Assembly: GCA_963792445.1 (NCBI GenBank)
Contig: CAWBWO010000002.1
Span: 62,001 to 126,000, forward strand
Reading direction: 5' to 3'
Origin: Rummeliibacillus sp963792445
GTDB taxonomy: Bacteria; Bacillota; Bacilli; Bacillales_A; Planococcaceae
Length of the DNA stretch: 64,000 nt
The translations under genes and the position numbers were made by a program. The notes below the pieces were generated by a model, which ran no database searches, was not told the DNA's origin, and was given only the letters and a program-made list of their open reading frames with translations. Of this stretch, positions 35,439 to 44,142 are shown piece by piece. Each line of letters starts with the position of its first letter. Position 1 is the first letter of the stretch.

Positions 35439-36146
35439 ATGATTCGTCGTTTTTGGCGTTGGTTAATGGAAACTATTGCAAACTTTAGGCAAACAGGCAC
35501 GTTTTATATTGGCAGTCATGAATCCTTGCCGACTCCTTTGAAAAAAGAGGAGGAGCAAGAAATGATCGTTGCTTTCAAAAATGGTGACATGCATGCAAGA
35601 GACGTACTAATTGAGCGTAATTTAAGATTGGTTGTGTATATTGCAAGACGATTTGATAATGCTAAAACACCAATTGAAGATTTAATTAGTATTGGCTCTA
35701 TTGGATTAATCAAAGCAATTGAAACATTCAATGCTGATAAGAAAATAAAATTGGCTACATATGCCTCTAGATGTATTGAAAACGAAATTTTAATGCATCT
35801 GCGTAAAACGAGTCGTATGAAAGGCGAAGTTTCATTAGATGAACCATTAAATTCTGATGGCGACGGCAACGAGCTACTGCTGTCTGATATATTAGGGACA
35901 GATGAACATTTAATAACAGATGATGTAGAGAAGAAGATGGAACGACAACATATGTTCCATGCTATTCAAAAATTAGATGAAAGAGAACGTTATATTATGG
36001 AATGCCGCTTTGGTCTTGCAGGTAAAGAAGAAATGACCCAAAAAGAAGTAGCCGATCATTTAGGTATTTCACAATCTTATATTTCCCGCTTAGAAAAGAA
36101 AATTATTCAAGAATTGCGTAATCATTTGAATCAATTAACGTCATAA
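35439..36146 (+). CDS. sigE: RNA polymerase sporulation sigma factor sigma-E (pro-form)
   Basis: The protein is 235 residues from ATG 35439 (ATGGAGG precedes). The N-terminal pro-sequence with RRFWRWLMETI is membrane-associating and removed by SpoIIGA near the end of the first 27-30 residues. Region 2 includes LIERNLRLVVYIARRF (about 68-83), EDLISIGSIGLIKAIETF and ATYASRCIENEILMHLR (-10 recognition). Region 4 has EVADHLGISQSYISRLEKKII (about 205-225) for the -35. It directs early mother-cell transcription. It is followed by a short gap containing the sigG promoter. Confidence 0.97.
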   Translation: MIRRFWRWLMETIANFRQTGTFYIGSHESLPTPLKKEEEQEMIVAFKNGDMHARDVLIERNLRLVVYIARRFDNAKTPIEDLISIGSIGLIKAIETFNADKKIKLATYASRCIENEILMHLRKTSRMKGEVSLDEPLNSDGDGNELLLSDILGTDEHLITDDVEKKMERQHMFHAIQKLDERERYIMECRFGLAGKEEMTQKEVADHLGISQSYISRLEKKIIQELRNHLNQLTS

Positions 36147-36172
36147 TGGTTGAAATTGGAGAGAAATAATAC

Positions 36173-36201
36173 GCATATTATTGTCTAATACGGACACACT
36201 T
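36173..36201 (+). promoter_or_regulatory. Sigma-F/sigma-G type promoter of sigG
   Basis: GCATA (36173-36177), 14 bases and GGACACACTT (36192-36201), which fits the GGNNANANTN -10 pattern of sigma-F/sigma-G. It lies between sigE and sigG, as expected if sigG is first read by sigma-F and then by its own product. Confidence 0.6.
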
Positions 36202-36239
36202 ATCTTACTAACAGTGATAAAGCATCCGGAGGACAGAAT

Positions 36240-37019
36240 ATGCGAACAAAAGTTGAAATATGTGGTGTTGATACATCCACGTTACCTGTTTTGAAGCATG
36301 AAGAAATGCGACAATTATTTGTTGCACTGCAAAGCGGACAAGAAGAAGTAAGAGAGCAACTTGTCATGGGTAATTTACGGTTAGTATTAAGTATTGTTGG
36401 TCGATTCGCTTATAGAGGCGAACAGGCTGATGATTTGTTTCAAGTTGGATGTATTGGGTTGTTAAAATCAATTGATCATTTTGATTTATCTCATAATGTT
36501 CGATTTTCAACCTATGCTGTTCCAATGATTATTGGTGAAATTAGAAGACATTTAAGAGACCATCATCCTCTACGTGTCTCAAGATCACTACGAGATATTG
36601 CGTATAAAGCTATGCAAGCAAAAGAGCAATTTTTGACAGAAGAATTACGTGAACCAACTTTAACTGATTTAGCTCGAATGACAGGCTTACCTCAAGAGGA
36701 TATATTATTTGCATTAGATGCAATTCAAGAGCCGATGTCATTACATGAGCCAATCTATGCCGATGGCGGGGATCCTGTATATATGATGGATCAATTGAAG
36801 GATCAAACCGTATCTGAAGATCGTTGGTTAACGTATGTATCAATTAAAGAACAAATTCAAAAATTAGATAGAAGACAACAAAATATCCTTTCTAAACGAT
36901 ATTATTATGGCCATACTCAAACAGAAATTGCGAAAGACTTAGGAATTTCTCAAGCACAAATTTCTAGATTAGAAAAAAGTGCGTTAAAAACAATACAAGA
37001 ACAAGCAAGTGAAAAATAA
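36240..37019 (+). CDS. sigG: Late forespore sigma factor sigma-G
   Basis: The 259-residue protein matches the length of B. subtilis sigma-G. The N-terminus TKVEICGVDTSTLPVLK is family-specific. Region 2 shows LVMGNLRLVLSIVGRFAYRG, DDLFQVGCIGLLKSIDHFD and RFSTYAVPMIIGEIRRHLRD. Regions 3-4 include HHPLRVSRSLRDIAYKAMQ and KDLGISQAQISRLEKSALK (about 232-250). It drives late forespore genes such as germination receptors and small acid-soluble proteins, including probably the ger operon at 58-62 kb. The start follows CCGGAGGACAGAAT. A strong terminator follows. Confidence 0.97.
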   Translation: MRTKVEICGVDTSTLPVLKHEEMRQLFVALQSGQEEVREQLVMGNLRLVLSIVGRFAYRGEQADDLFQVGCIGLLKSIDHFDLSHNVRFSTYAVPMIIGEIRRHLRDHHPLRVSRSLRDIAYKAMQAKEQFLTEELREPTLTDLARMTGLPQEDILFALDAIQEPMSLHEPIYADGGDPVYMMDQLKDQTVSEDRWLTYVSIKEQIQKLDRRQQNILSKRYYYGHTQTEIAKDLGISQAQISRLEKSALKTIQEQASEK

Positions 37020-37032
37020 TTTTACACTATTT

Positions 37033-37069
37033 AAAAAAGCATCAATCATCAAGATTGATGCTTTTTTTT
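37033..37069 (+). terminator. Terminator after sigG
   Basis: A perfect 15-bp stem (37033-37047 with 37053-37067) ending in a T8 run. Confidence 0.93.
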
Positions 37070-37106
37070 CATATAAATACATAACATGAATTTAGGAGGG
37101 ATGCGA

Positions 37107-37343
37107 ATGCGTTTTTCAGATCTTCAACGGAAAGAAATCATTGCTGCCAATAGTGGACGCTTTTTAGGATATGTTGAAGATGCAGTGGTTCATAAAGAAA
37201 CAGGATATGTTGTCGCTTTTGTTGTAGCTGAACCCAAAAAAATTATGTCATTTTCAGGAGCTAAAAAGGAAACATTGAAAATACCCATAGAAAATATTCT
37301 TGTTGTTGGAAAAGATGTCATACTAGTAAAAGGATTAGACTGA
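37107..37343 (+). CDS. ylmC: YlmC/YmxH family PRC-barrel sporulation protein
   Basis: The protein is 78 residues from ATG 37107 (TTAGGAGGGATGCGA precedes). It is a single PRC-barrel: MRFSDLQRKEIIAANSGRFLGYVEDAVV, a beta-rich middle, then IPIENILVVGKDVILVKG. The YlmC/YmxH family is common in sporulators and its role is unsettled. It follows sigG and precedes ylmE here; ylmD, which lies between them in B. subtilis, is not present. Confidence 0.88.
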   Translation: MRFSDLQRKEIIAANSGRFLGYVEDAVVHKETGYVVAFVVAEPKKIMSFSGAKKETLKIPIENILVVGKDVILVKGLD

Positions 37344-37423
37344 AATAAATGGGTATTCATTGCTAAATTTCGGTGGACTTGATACAATTAAGTAACAAGT
37401 ATCTTTGAAAAGATGAGGCTATT

Positions 37424-38128
37424 ATGACATTAATAATTAATAATTTAAAAGATATTCAAAACAACATTGTAGCTGCTTGTAAACGAGCTGGAAGAAATGT
37501 TTCTGACATCACGATTATTGCCGTCACAAAGCAAGTTACAACAGAACGTGCTATCGAAGCACTAGATGCGGGTTTAACTCATTTGGGTGAAAATCGTCCA
37601 GAAGGGTTATTGGAAAAACAAGAAACAATTAAAGACCGAGCTACATGGCATTATATTGGCTCTATGCAAACTAGAAAAGTACGCAAAGTAATTGATCAAA
37701 TTGATTACTTACATTCACTTGACCGTATTAGTCTAGCAGAAGAAATTGATAAAAGATCAAGTCGCCCTGTAAATTGTTTTGTACAAGTTAATGTATCAGG
37801 CGAAGAGGCAAAACACGGTCTAACACCAGATGAAGTGCCTGCATTTATCGAGGAATTATCAGACTACCCACATATACGAGTAGTCGGATTAATGACCATG
37901 GCACCTAACACAGAAGATCAAGTAATTATTCGAAATGTATTCAAAGGATTAAAAAAACTACAGTTAGAGATTGCTAGTAAGGGATATGATTATGCGCCTT
38001 GTACTGAACTATCAATGGGGATGTCTAACGACTATGAGATTGCAATTGAAGAAGGTGCAACGTTTGTCCGAATTGGCACAGCTCTAGTTGGCAATGAAAG
38101 TAGGGATTCTTATGAAGGTGAAAGATAA
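37424..38128 (+). CDS. ylmE: YggS family pyridoxal phosphate homeostasis protein (YlmE)
   Basis: The 234-residue single-domain alanine-racemase-like barrel binds PLP without known catalysis. The PLP lysine lies in ITIIAVTKQVTTERA (Lys at about 36). Other family marks are HLGENRPEGLLEKQ, WHYIGSMQTRKVRKVI and ELSMGMSNDYEIAIEEGATFVRIGT. Proteins of this family keep vitamin B6 and amino-acid pools balanced. It overlaps sepF by 17 bases, so the two are translated together. Confidence 0.92.
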   Translation: MTLIINNLKDIQNNIVAACKRAGRNVSDITIIAVTKQVTTERAIEALDAGLTHLGENRPEGLLEKQETIKDRATWHYIGSMQTRKVRKVIDQIDYLHSLDRISLAEEIDKRSSRPVNCFVQVNVSGEEAKHGLTPDEVPAFIEELSDYPHIRVVGLMTMAPNTEDQVIIRNVFKGLKKLQLEIASKGYDYAPCTELSMGMSNDYEIAIEEGATFVRIGTALVGNESRDSYEGER

Positions 38129-38630
38129 ACTGAAAAACTTTTTCTATTTAGAAGAGGAAGAAAACTATGTAGAAGAGCAAGTAGAAAAAAAAGAATCTGT
38201 TCGTCAACAAGTAGCAGCGCAAAGACAACAAGTAGCAGCACAAAGACAACAAGTGAAGCCAGCAGTAAGTAGGCCAGCAGTAGTAAAAAAACCAACTGTT
38301 AAAGAACATCCAAAGTTTGTAGAACATTCAAACGTACCAAATCTAGTAAGTATCACGCAAAAAACATCAAAAGTAGTTTTATCTGAACCTCGTGTTTATG
38401 CAGAAGCACAAGATATTGCAGATAATTTAAAAAGCAAACGTGCTGTCGTTGTAAATTTACAACGCATTGATCGTGAACAAGGTATACGCATAATTGATTT
38501 TATCAGTGGAACTATTTTTGCTTTAGGTGGAGATATTAAACGAATCGGTACTGACATTTTCTTATGCACACCCGATAATGTAGAAGTAGATGGCAATATT
38601 TCAGATTATTATTACGAAGATTTACAATAG
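38112..38630 (+). CDS. sepF: Cell division protein SepF
   Basis: The protein is 172 residues from ATG 38112. The N-terminal amphipathic helix MKVKDKLKNFFYLEEE targets the membrane, and the C-terminal SepF domain (about 92-172: VYAEAQDIADNLKSKRAVVVNL, RIIDFISGTIFALGGDIKRIG, DIFLCTPDNVEVDG) polymerises into rings that align FtsZ filaments. The linker contains a tandem heptapeptide (QQVAAQR copied twice, about residues 34-50) from a 21-base DNA repeat at about 38206-38255. The start lies inside ylmE. Confidence 0.95.
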   Translation: MKVKDKLKNFFYLEEEENYVEEQVEKKESVRQQVAAQRQQVAAQRQQVKPAVSRPAVVKKPTVKEHPKFVEHSNVPNLVSITQKTSKVVLSEPRVYAEAQDIADNLKSKRAVVVNLQRIDREQGIRIIDFISGTIFALGGDIKRIGTDIFLCTPDNVEVDGNISDYYYEDLQ

Positions 38631-38646
38631 AGGAGTTTAACTTTTC

Positions 38647-38910
38647 ATGTTACTATTTACAATTGTAAGGTATTTATTTCAATTCTATTCAATCGCGCTA
38701 ATTATATACATTCTAATGTCTTGGGTACCAGCAGCATACGATTCCAAGTTTGGAAGGGTCTTAGCTCGAATTTGTGATCCGTATTTAAATTTCTTTAGAC
38801 GATTTATTCCGCCAATTGGAGTAATTGATATCTCACCAATTGTCGCATTATTTGTTTTGAATCTTATTCAAACTGGTGTCTTCTACGTTTTAAGCTATAT
38901 TATATTTTAA
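38647..38910 (+). CDS. ylmG: YggT family membrane protein (YlmG)
   Basis: The 87-residue protein has two membrane segments (about 5-26 and 62-85) joined by the family loop SWVPAAYDSKFGRVLARICDPYLNFFRRFIPP. YggT/YlmG proteins are linked to division and osmotic phenotypes without a defined biochemical role. It follows sepF by 16 bases, with TAGAGGAGTTTAACTTTTC upstream of the ATG. A terminator-like hairpin follows it. Confidence 0.92.
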   Translation: MLLFTIVRYLFQFYSIALIIYILMSWVPAAYDSKFGRVLARICDPYLNFFRRFIPPIGVIDISPIVALFVLNLIQTGVFYVLSYIIF

Positions 38911-38916
38911 TTCACC

Positions 38917-38949
38917 TCCCCACATTGATTTTAAGGTGGGGATTTTTTT
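38917..38949 (+). terminator. Terminator between ylmG and ylmH
   Basis: A GC-rich 7-bp stem (38917-38923 with 38936-38942) followed by a T7 run. ylmH starts 19 bases later, so it may be only partly terminating. Confidence 0.75.
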
Positions 38950-38967
38950 ACGAAAGAAGGGAAATCG

Positions 38968-39753
38968 ATGGATGAAATTTTCCAACATTTTAGACCTGAA
39001 GAAAAACCTTTTATTGAACAAGTGATGGGCTGGAGAAACGAAGTGGAAGACCGTTACGCGCCAAAATTGACAGATTTCTTAGATCCACGTCAACAATTGA
39101 TTGTACACTCAATTGTTGGAAGAAATGGAAATGCACTTGTGATGGCGCATGGATGTTTCGAAGAATCTGAACGCAAACGATTACTGATCTATCCAGACTA
39201 TTATCAAGTATCGGATGAAGATTTTGAAATAGCGATTTGTGAACTTCAATTTCCTTCTAAGTTTATCCAATTGAAACATCCAGATGTATTAGGAGCATTA
39301 GTATCCATTGGTTTAGATCGTGCTAAATTTGGAGATATCCGGTTAGATGAATCAACTGTTCAATTTGCAGTGGCAAAAGAAATGATTGACTACGTACTTA
39401 TGAATCTTGTAAGCATTGGGAAAGCGAAAGTCCAAGTAAAAGAATTGCCACAAGGTGCTCCCTTACTTCCTACTGAATCGCACTTTATTGAACACGTCAT
39501 TACATCCAGTTCGATGCGATTAGACACTATACTTTCCTCTGTCTATCCGATTTCTCGGCAAAAAGCAGCAATGCTTATTAATAGTGGTAAAGTAAAAGTG
39601 AATTTTGCTATTCGAGAACAATTAGCTTTTGAATTGCATGAATCAGATCTATTGTCAATCAGAGGGTATGGTCGTTTAGTCATAAAATCCATTGAAGGAA
39701 AAACAAAAAAGGAAAAATTCCGCATTAAAATTGAGCGAATCGAGCGTAAATAA
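38968..39753 (+). CDS. ylmH: S4-domain RNA-binding protein YlmH
   Basis: The 261-residue protein starts at an ATG after AAGAAGGGAAATCG. The N-terminal domain (about residues 1-85) and an RRM-like middle precede a C-terminal S4 domain: SSMRLDTILSSVYPISRQKAAMLINSGKVKVNF (about 178-210). In B. subtilis YlmH binds stalled 50S subunits and takes part in ribosome rescue, alongside the RqcH pathway whose gene also lies in this window. It precedes divIVA, as in Bacillus. Confidence 0.93.
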   Translation: MDEIFQHFRPEEKPFIEQVMGWRNEVEDRYAPKLTDFLDPRQQLIVHSIVGRNGNALVMAHGCFEESERKRLLIYPDYYQVSDEDFEIAICELQFPSKFIQLKHPDVLGALVSIGLDRAKFGDIRLDESTVQFAVAKEMIDYVLMNLVSIGKAKVQVKELPQGAPLLPTESHFIEHVITSSSMRLDTILSSVYPISRQKAAMLINSGKVKVNFAIREQLAFELHESDLLSIRGYGRLVIKSIEGKTKKEKFRIKIERIERK

Positions 39754-39904
39754 ATCAATTTTAAAATTCAAAATCTGATGAAAAGCACCTATAAATTTAA
39801 CTAAATGATAAATTTATTTTAAATTTTTGCTTTTCTTGATGAACTTACTAGTATTCAAAGGTATAATAAAATGAATAAATGCTGTTAAGGAGAGGTGCAC
39901 AATT

Positions 39905-40414
39905 ATGCCGTTATCACCACTTGACATACATAACAAAGAATTTAGTCGTGGTTTTAGAGGTTACAACGAAGATGAGGTAAATGAATTTCTAGAACAAATT
40001 ATTAAAGACTATGAACTAGTCTTGAAAGAAAAAAAGGACCTTGAAGATAAATTGATTTCTAGCAATGAACAAATTGGGCATTATAATTCAATCGAAGAAA
40101 CACTTCAAAAGTCAATTGTCATTGCCCAAGAAGCAGCTGAAGAAGTTCGCCGCAACTCTCAAAAAGAAGCAAAGCTCATTGTTAAAGAAGCAGAGAAAAA
40201 CGCAGATCGTATTGTCAACGAGGCTCTATCTAAAGCACGACGCATTGCACTTGAAATTGAAGAATTGAAGAAGCAATCTAAAGTATTCCGTAATCGATTC
40301 AAAATGATTGTAGAAGCACAATTGGACTTAATCGAATCAGATGATTGGGATCATTTAATGGAATATGAAGTAGATACGACAGAATTAGAACATTTAGATT
40401 TACCTCAAGATTAG
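39905..40414 (+). CDS. divIVA: Cell-pole and septum protein DivIVA
   Basis: The 169-residue coiled-coil protein has an N-terminal lipid-binding domain LSPLDIHNKEFSRGFRGYNEDEVNEFLEQI (about residues 3-33, conserved Phe and Arg at the crossed loop), then long heptad coils (about 35-75 and 80-150). It senses negative membrane curvature, recruits MinJ/MinD and anchors the chromosome at the pole in sporulation. The ATG at 39905 follows AAGGAGAGGTGCACAATT. The 151-base gap upstream is AT-rich, with no clear terminator. Confidence 0.95.
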   Translation: MPLSPLDIHNKEFSRGFRGYNEDEVNEFLEQIIKDYELVLKEKKDLEDKLISSNEQIGHYNSIEETLQKSIVIAQEAAEEVRRNSQKEAKLIVKEAEKNADRIVNEALSKARRIALEIEELKKQSKVFRNRFKMIVEAQLDLIESDDWDHLMEYEVDTTELEHLDLPQD

Positions 40415-40422
40415 TTAGATAC

Positions 40423-40451
40423 TTGACTGTTTGGCTTCATTTTTCTATAAT
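40423..40451 (+). promoter_or_regulatory. Sigma-A promoter of the ileS T-box unit
   Basis: TTGACT (40423-40428), 17 bases and TATAAT (40446-40451), just after divIVA and upstream of the T-box leader. Confidence 0.8.
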
Positions 40452-40479
40452 GTCAACATATCTATATAAAAAAGTAATG

Positions 40480-40712
40480 ATGGAGACAGTAACTTATAGG
40501 TGCTGAAATAGCGATTTGAGGATAGTGAAAGCTCAAACAAAACACTTATAAAAGAAAATCACTCCTGAACTAGATTGCTGAAACACGTAAAGTAAGCAAT
40601 CTCGTATACACCACGTTACGGTGTCTTAAGAGGCGTCATTATAATTGACGCAACTAGGGTGGTACCGCGAGATAACTCCTCCTCGTCCCTTTTGGGATGA
40701 GGAGGTTTTTTA
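40480..40712 (+). promoter_or_regulatory. T-box riboswitch controlling ileS
   Basis: The leader fills the 40415-40738 gap. The conserved T-box sequence AGGGTGGTACCGCG is at 40656-40669, with a terminator hairpin (40676-40689 with 40694-40704, then a T run) overlapping the antiterminator. A likely specifier codon ATC (isoleucine) is at 40558-40560, following GAAA. Uncharged tRNA-Ile should stabilise the antiterminator and switch on ileS. Confidence 0.92.
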
Positions 40713-40738
40713 TATTTAAAAGGAGGAATTTATTCAAT

Positions 40739-43510
40739 ATGGAATACAAAAATACCTTATTGATGCCAAAAACGGATTTCCCTATGCGTGGAAATCTTCC
40801 AAACAACGAACCTAAAATCCAAGCTAAATGGGAAGAAATGGACATTAATGCAAAAGTTCTTGAACGTACAAAAGACCGTCCAGCATTCATCCTACATGAT
40901 GGTCCTCCATATGCAAATGGTGATCTTCATATGGGGCATGCACTAAACAAAGTATTAAAAGACATGATTAATCGCCATCGCTCAATGACTGGATACTATG
41001 TGCCTTACGTACCTGGTTGGGATACACATGGTCTACCAATCGAACAAGCGTTAACAAACAAAGGCCACGACCGTAAAAAAATGTCTATCGCCGACTTCCG
41101 TGAATTATGTAAAGACTATGCATATGAACAAGTAAGTCGTCAACGTGAACAATTTATGCGTATTGGTGTACGCGGTGACTGGGAAAATCCATACATCACC
41201 CTAAAACCAGAATTTGAAGCTCGTCAAATCGGTGTATTTGGCGCTATGGCTAAAAAAGGCTATATCTATAAAGGCTTGAAACCAGTTTATTGGTCTCCAT
41301 CAAGTGAATCAGCACTTGCTGAAGCGGAAATCGAATATAAAGATATCAAATCACCATCTATTTACGTAGCATTTAATGTATTAGACGGTAAAGGTGTTGT
41401 AAATAATGATGAAAAATTCATTATTTGGACTACAACCCCTTGGACAATGCCTGCAAACCTTGGTATTTCTGTCAACCCTGAATTCACATATGCTGTAGTA
41501 AAAGCAAATGGTGCTAAATATATTATTGCTAAAGGCTTACTTGAAAAAGTTGCAGAAAAACTTGGTTGGGAAAACCCTGAAATTGACCGTGAAATCCAAG
41601 GTACTGACCTAGAAAATGTAACAGCTAAACATCCATTATTTGATCGTGAATCTCTTGTTATGCTAGGTGATCATGTAACACTAGAAGCTGGTACTGGTTG
41701 TGTTCATACGGCTCCTGGTCACGGGGAAGATGACTATCAAGTAGGTAAACGTTATGGTTTAGAGATTCTTTCAGTAGTTGATCATAAAGGTTGCTTAACT
41801 GAAGATGCAGGCGAATTTGCAGGTATTTTCTATGATAAAGCAAACAAACCAATCTGTGAAAAACTTGATGAAGTGGGTGCATTATTAAACCTTTCATTCT
41901 TTACACACTCATATCCACATGACTGGCGTACTAAAAAACCTGTTATTTTCCGTGCAACACCACAATGGTTTGCATCTATTGATAAATTCCGTCCTGAATT
42001 ACTTCAAGCAATTCGCGACACGAAATTCACACCAGTTTGGGGTGAAACTCGTCTTTACAATATGATTCGTGACCGCGGTGACTGGTGTATCTCTCGTCAA
42101 CGTGCATGGGGTGTGCCAATTCCAGTATTCTATGCTGAAAATGGCGAAGGAATTATTACAGAAGAAACGATTGCTCACGTACAAGAATTATTCCGTGATC
42201 ATGGTTCTAATATTTGGTTCCAAAAAACAGCAAAAGAATTACTTCCTGAAGGATTTACACATCCTGGTTCACCAAACGGCGAATTCACAAAAGAAAATGA
42301 TATTATGGATGTTTGGTTCGACTCAGGTTCAACTCACCAAGGTGTCTTAGAAGAACGACCAGAACTTCGTTACCCAGCTGATTTATACTTAGAAGGTTCT
42401 GACCAATACCGTGGATGGTTTAACTCATCATTAATTACTTCAGTTGCAATGAATGGTCATGCACCATATAAAGGCTTACTATCACATGGTTTCGTCTTAG
42501 ATGGCGATGGACGTAAAATGAGTAAATCATTAGGTAACATCATTGCGCCAAGCAAAGTAATGAATCAATATGGTGCAGATATTCTACGTCTTTGGGTAGC
42601 ATCAGTTGACTATACAGCTGACGTTCGTATTTCAATGGATATGTTAAAACAAGTATCTGAAGTTTACCGTAAAATCCGTAATACACTTAAATTCTTACAT
42701 GGTAACTTACATGACTTTAACCCAGAAAAAGACTATGTTTCTTATGAAAATCTTCGTGAAGTCGATCAATATATGTACATGGAATTACAAAACTTAATTA
42801 AAACTGCTCGTGTTGCCTACGATCACTATGAATTCGCAACTGTTTACAAAGCTGTAAACAACTTTGTAGCATCTGAACTAAGTTCATTCTACTTAGACAT
42901 TGCAAAAGACGTTGTATATATCGAAGGTGTAGATAATCATGCTCGTCGTGCAATGCAAACTGTTATGTATGATACATTGGATGCATTATTAAAATTATTG
43001 ACTCCAATCATCCCTCATACTACAGATGAAATGTGGTCATATTTACCATATACAAATGTAGAAAGCGTACAACTTACAGATATGCCAGATGCTGTTGAAA
43101 AGGAAAACTTTGCAGCATTAACAGAAAAATGGACAAAAATTATGAACGTTCGTAATGTGGTATTAAAAGCATTAGAAGAAGCTCGTAATGCAAAAACAAT
43201 TGGTAAATCTTTAGAAGCTAAAGTTACGGTTTATGGTATTGAAGAAGCAGTAGAACTTCTAAATGATGTCAATATTAACTTTGCACAACTGAATATTGTT
43301 TCAGAATTTGTTGTCGGCGGTTCATTAAATGATGCTCCAGAAAATGCAGTAAAAACTGAAAAAGTAGCAGTAACTGTAGAAAAGGCAGAAGGCGAAAAAT
43401 GTGAACGCTGTTGGACTATTTCAAAAACTGTAGGACACAATCACAATCATCCAACATTATGTGAACATTGTGCAGATGTGGTTGAAAAATATTATTCAGA
43501 AGTAGAATAA
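40739..43510 (+). CDS. ileS: Isoleucyl-tRNA synthetase
   Basis: The enzyme is 923 residues from ATG 40739 (AAAGGAGGAATTTATTCAAT precedes); an in-frame extension to 40697 lies in the terminator of the T-box. The class I motifs are HMGH at about residues 64-67 and KMSKS at about 593-597. The CP1 editing domain lies between them, with TTTPWTMPANLG at about 230. The C-terminal zinc site uses CERC (about 888-891) and CEHC (about 908-911). This is the bacterial, mupirocin-sensitive-type IleS of Bacillus. Codon use is biased (GTA, CGT), as expected for a highly expressed gene. Confidence 0.97.
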   Translation: MEYKNTLLMPKTDFPMRGNLPNNEPKIQAKWEEMDINAKVLERTKDRPAFILHDGPPYANGDLHMGHALNKVLKDMINRHRSMTGYYVPYVPGWDTHGLPIEQALTNKGHDRKKMSIADFRELCKDYAYEQVSRQREQFMRIGVRGDWENPYITLKPEFEARQIGVFGAMAKKGYIYKGLKPVYWSPSSESALAEAEIEYKDIKSPSIYVAFNVLDGKGVVNNDEKFIIWTTTPWTMPANLGISVNPEFTYAVVKANGAKYIIAKGLLEKVAEKLGWENPEIDREIQGTDLENVTAKHPLFDRESLVMLGDHVTLEAGTGCVHTAPGHGEDDYQVGKRYGLEILSVVDHKGCLTEDAGEFAGIFYDKANKPICEKLDEVGALLNLSFFTHSYPHDWRTKKPVIFRATPQWFASIDKFRPELLQAIRDTKFTPVWGETRLYNMIRDRGDWCISRQRAWGVPIPVFYAENGEGIITEETIAHVQELFRDHGSNIWFQKTAKELLPEGFTHPGSPNGEFTKENDIMDVWFDSGSTHQGVLEERPELRYPADLYLEGSDQYRGWFNSSLITSVAMNGHAPYKGLLSHGFVLDGDGRKMSKSLGNIIAPSKVMNQYGADILRLWVASVDYTADVRISMDMLKQVSEVYRKIRNTLKFLHGNLHDFNPEKDYVSYENLREVDQYMYMELQNLIKTARVAYDHYEFATVYKAVNNFVASELSSFYLDIAKDVVYIEGVDNHARRAMQTVMYDTLDALLKLLTPIIPHTTDEMWSYLPYTNVESVQLTDMPDAVEKENFAALTEKWTKIMNVRNVVLKALEEARNAKTIGKSLEAKVTVYGIEEAVELLNDVNINFAQLNIVSEFVVGGSLNDAPENAVKTEKVAVTVEKAEGEKCERCWTISKTVGHNHNHPTLCEHCADVVEKYYSEVE

Positions 43511-43526
43511 GTAAATTTCTATAAAT

Positions 43527-43566
43527 AAAATGGCTGTTCACTTAGAGTGGACGGCCATTTTTTTAT
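43527..43566 (+). terminator. Terminator after ileS
   Basis: A 15-bp stem with G-T pairs (43527-43541 with 43547-43561) ending in a T run. Confidence 0.88.
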
Positions 43567-43665
43567 CGTAATTGAAGATAGAAATTCATTTAAACGGTCT
43601 TTTTTTCTCTTTAGGGCATTATATGATAAAATAGGTTAGATTCGGGAGTAAACGGAGGCTTTGCT

Positions 43666-44142
43666 GTGTATAAATATTATGGAATAGCTATTTTCGTGAT
43701 TATACTAGATCAACTGACAAAATTGAGTATTGTCAAAAATATGGAATATGGTGAAAGTATTTCAATCATTGATCCGTATTTTGGCTTATTCTCGCATAGA
43801 AATCGTGGTGCTGCGTGGGGGATGCTGCAAGGGCAATTTTGGCTATTTGCATTAATAACCATTATTGTCATTGTGGGAATTATTTATTATTACCATAAAG
43901 AAGCAAAAGGAAAACCATTGTTCCAAACTAGTTTAATGCTATTACTAGGTGGTGCAATTGGAAACTTTATAGACCGAGTATTCCGTGGTGAAGTAGTAGA
44001 CTTTGTACATGTCATCATTCCAGTTATTAACTATGATTTTCCTATATTTAATATAGCTGATGCATCATTGACAATTGGTGTAATCATGCTCATTGTCTAC
44101 TTACTGTTTGAAGAGAAACTAGAAAAGAAAAAGGTGAAGTAA
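43666..44142 (+). CDS. lspA: Prolipoprotein signal peptidase (signal peptidase II)
   Basis: The 158-residue enzyme starts at a GTG after ACGGAGGCTTTGCT. It is a four-segment membrane aspartic protease that removes the signal peptide of lipoproteins after Lgt acts, which includes the GerAC-type lipoprotein encoded at 58 kb. Motifs: ILDQLTK near the N-terminus, HRNRGAAWGML (about 45-55), GGAIGNFIDRVFRGEVVDFVH with catalytic Asp at about 105, and FNIADASLTIGV with the second Asp at about 131. It overlaps rluD by one base. Confidence 0.95.
   Translation: MYKYYGIAIFVIILDQLTKLSIVKNMEYGESISIIDPYFGLFSHRNRGAAWGMLQGQFWLFALITIIVIVGIIYYYHKEAKGKPLFQTSLMLLLGGAIGNFIDRVFRGEVVDFVHVIIPVINYDFPIFNIADASLTIGVIMLIVYLLFEEKLEKKKVK

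Noticed and set aside
38206..38255. CRISPR-like direct repeats
   Set aside because: Only two to three short copies inside the sepF reading frame, with no spacers.
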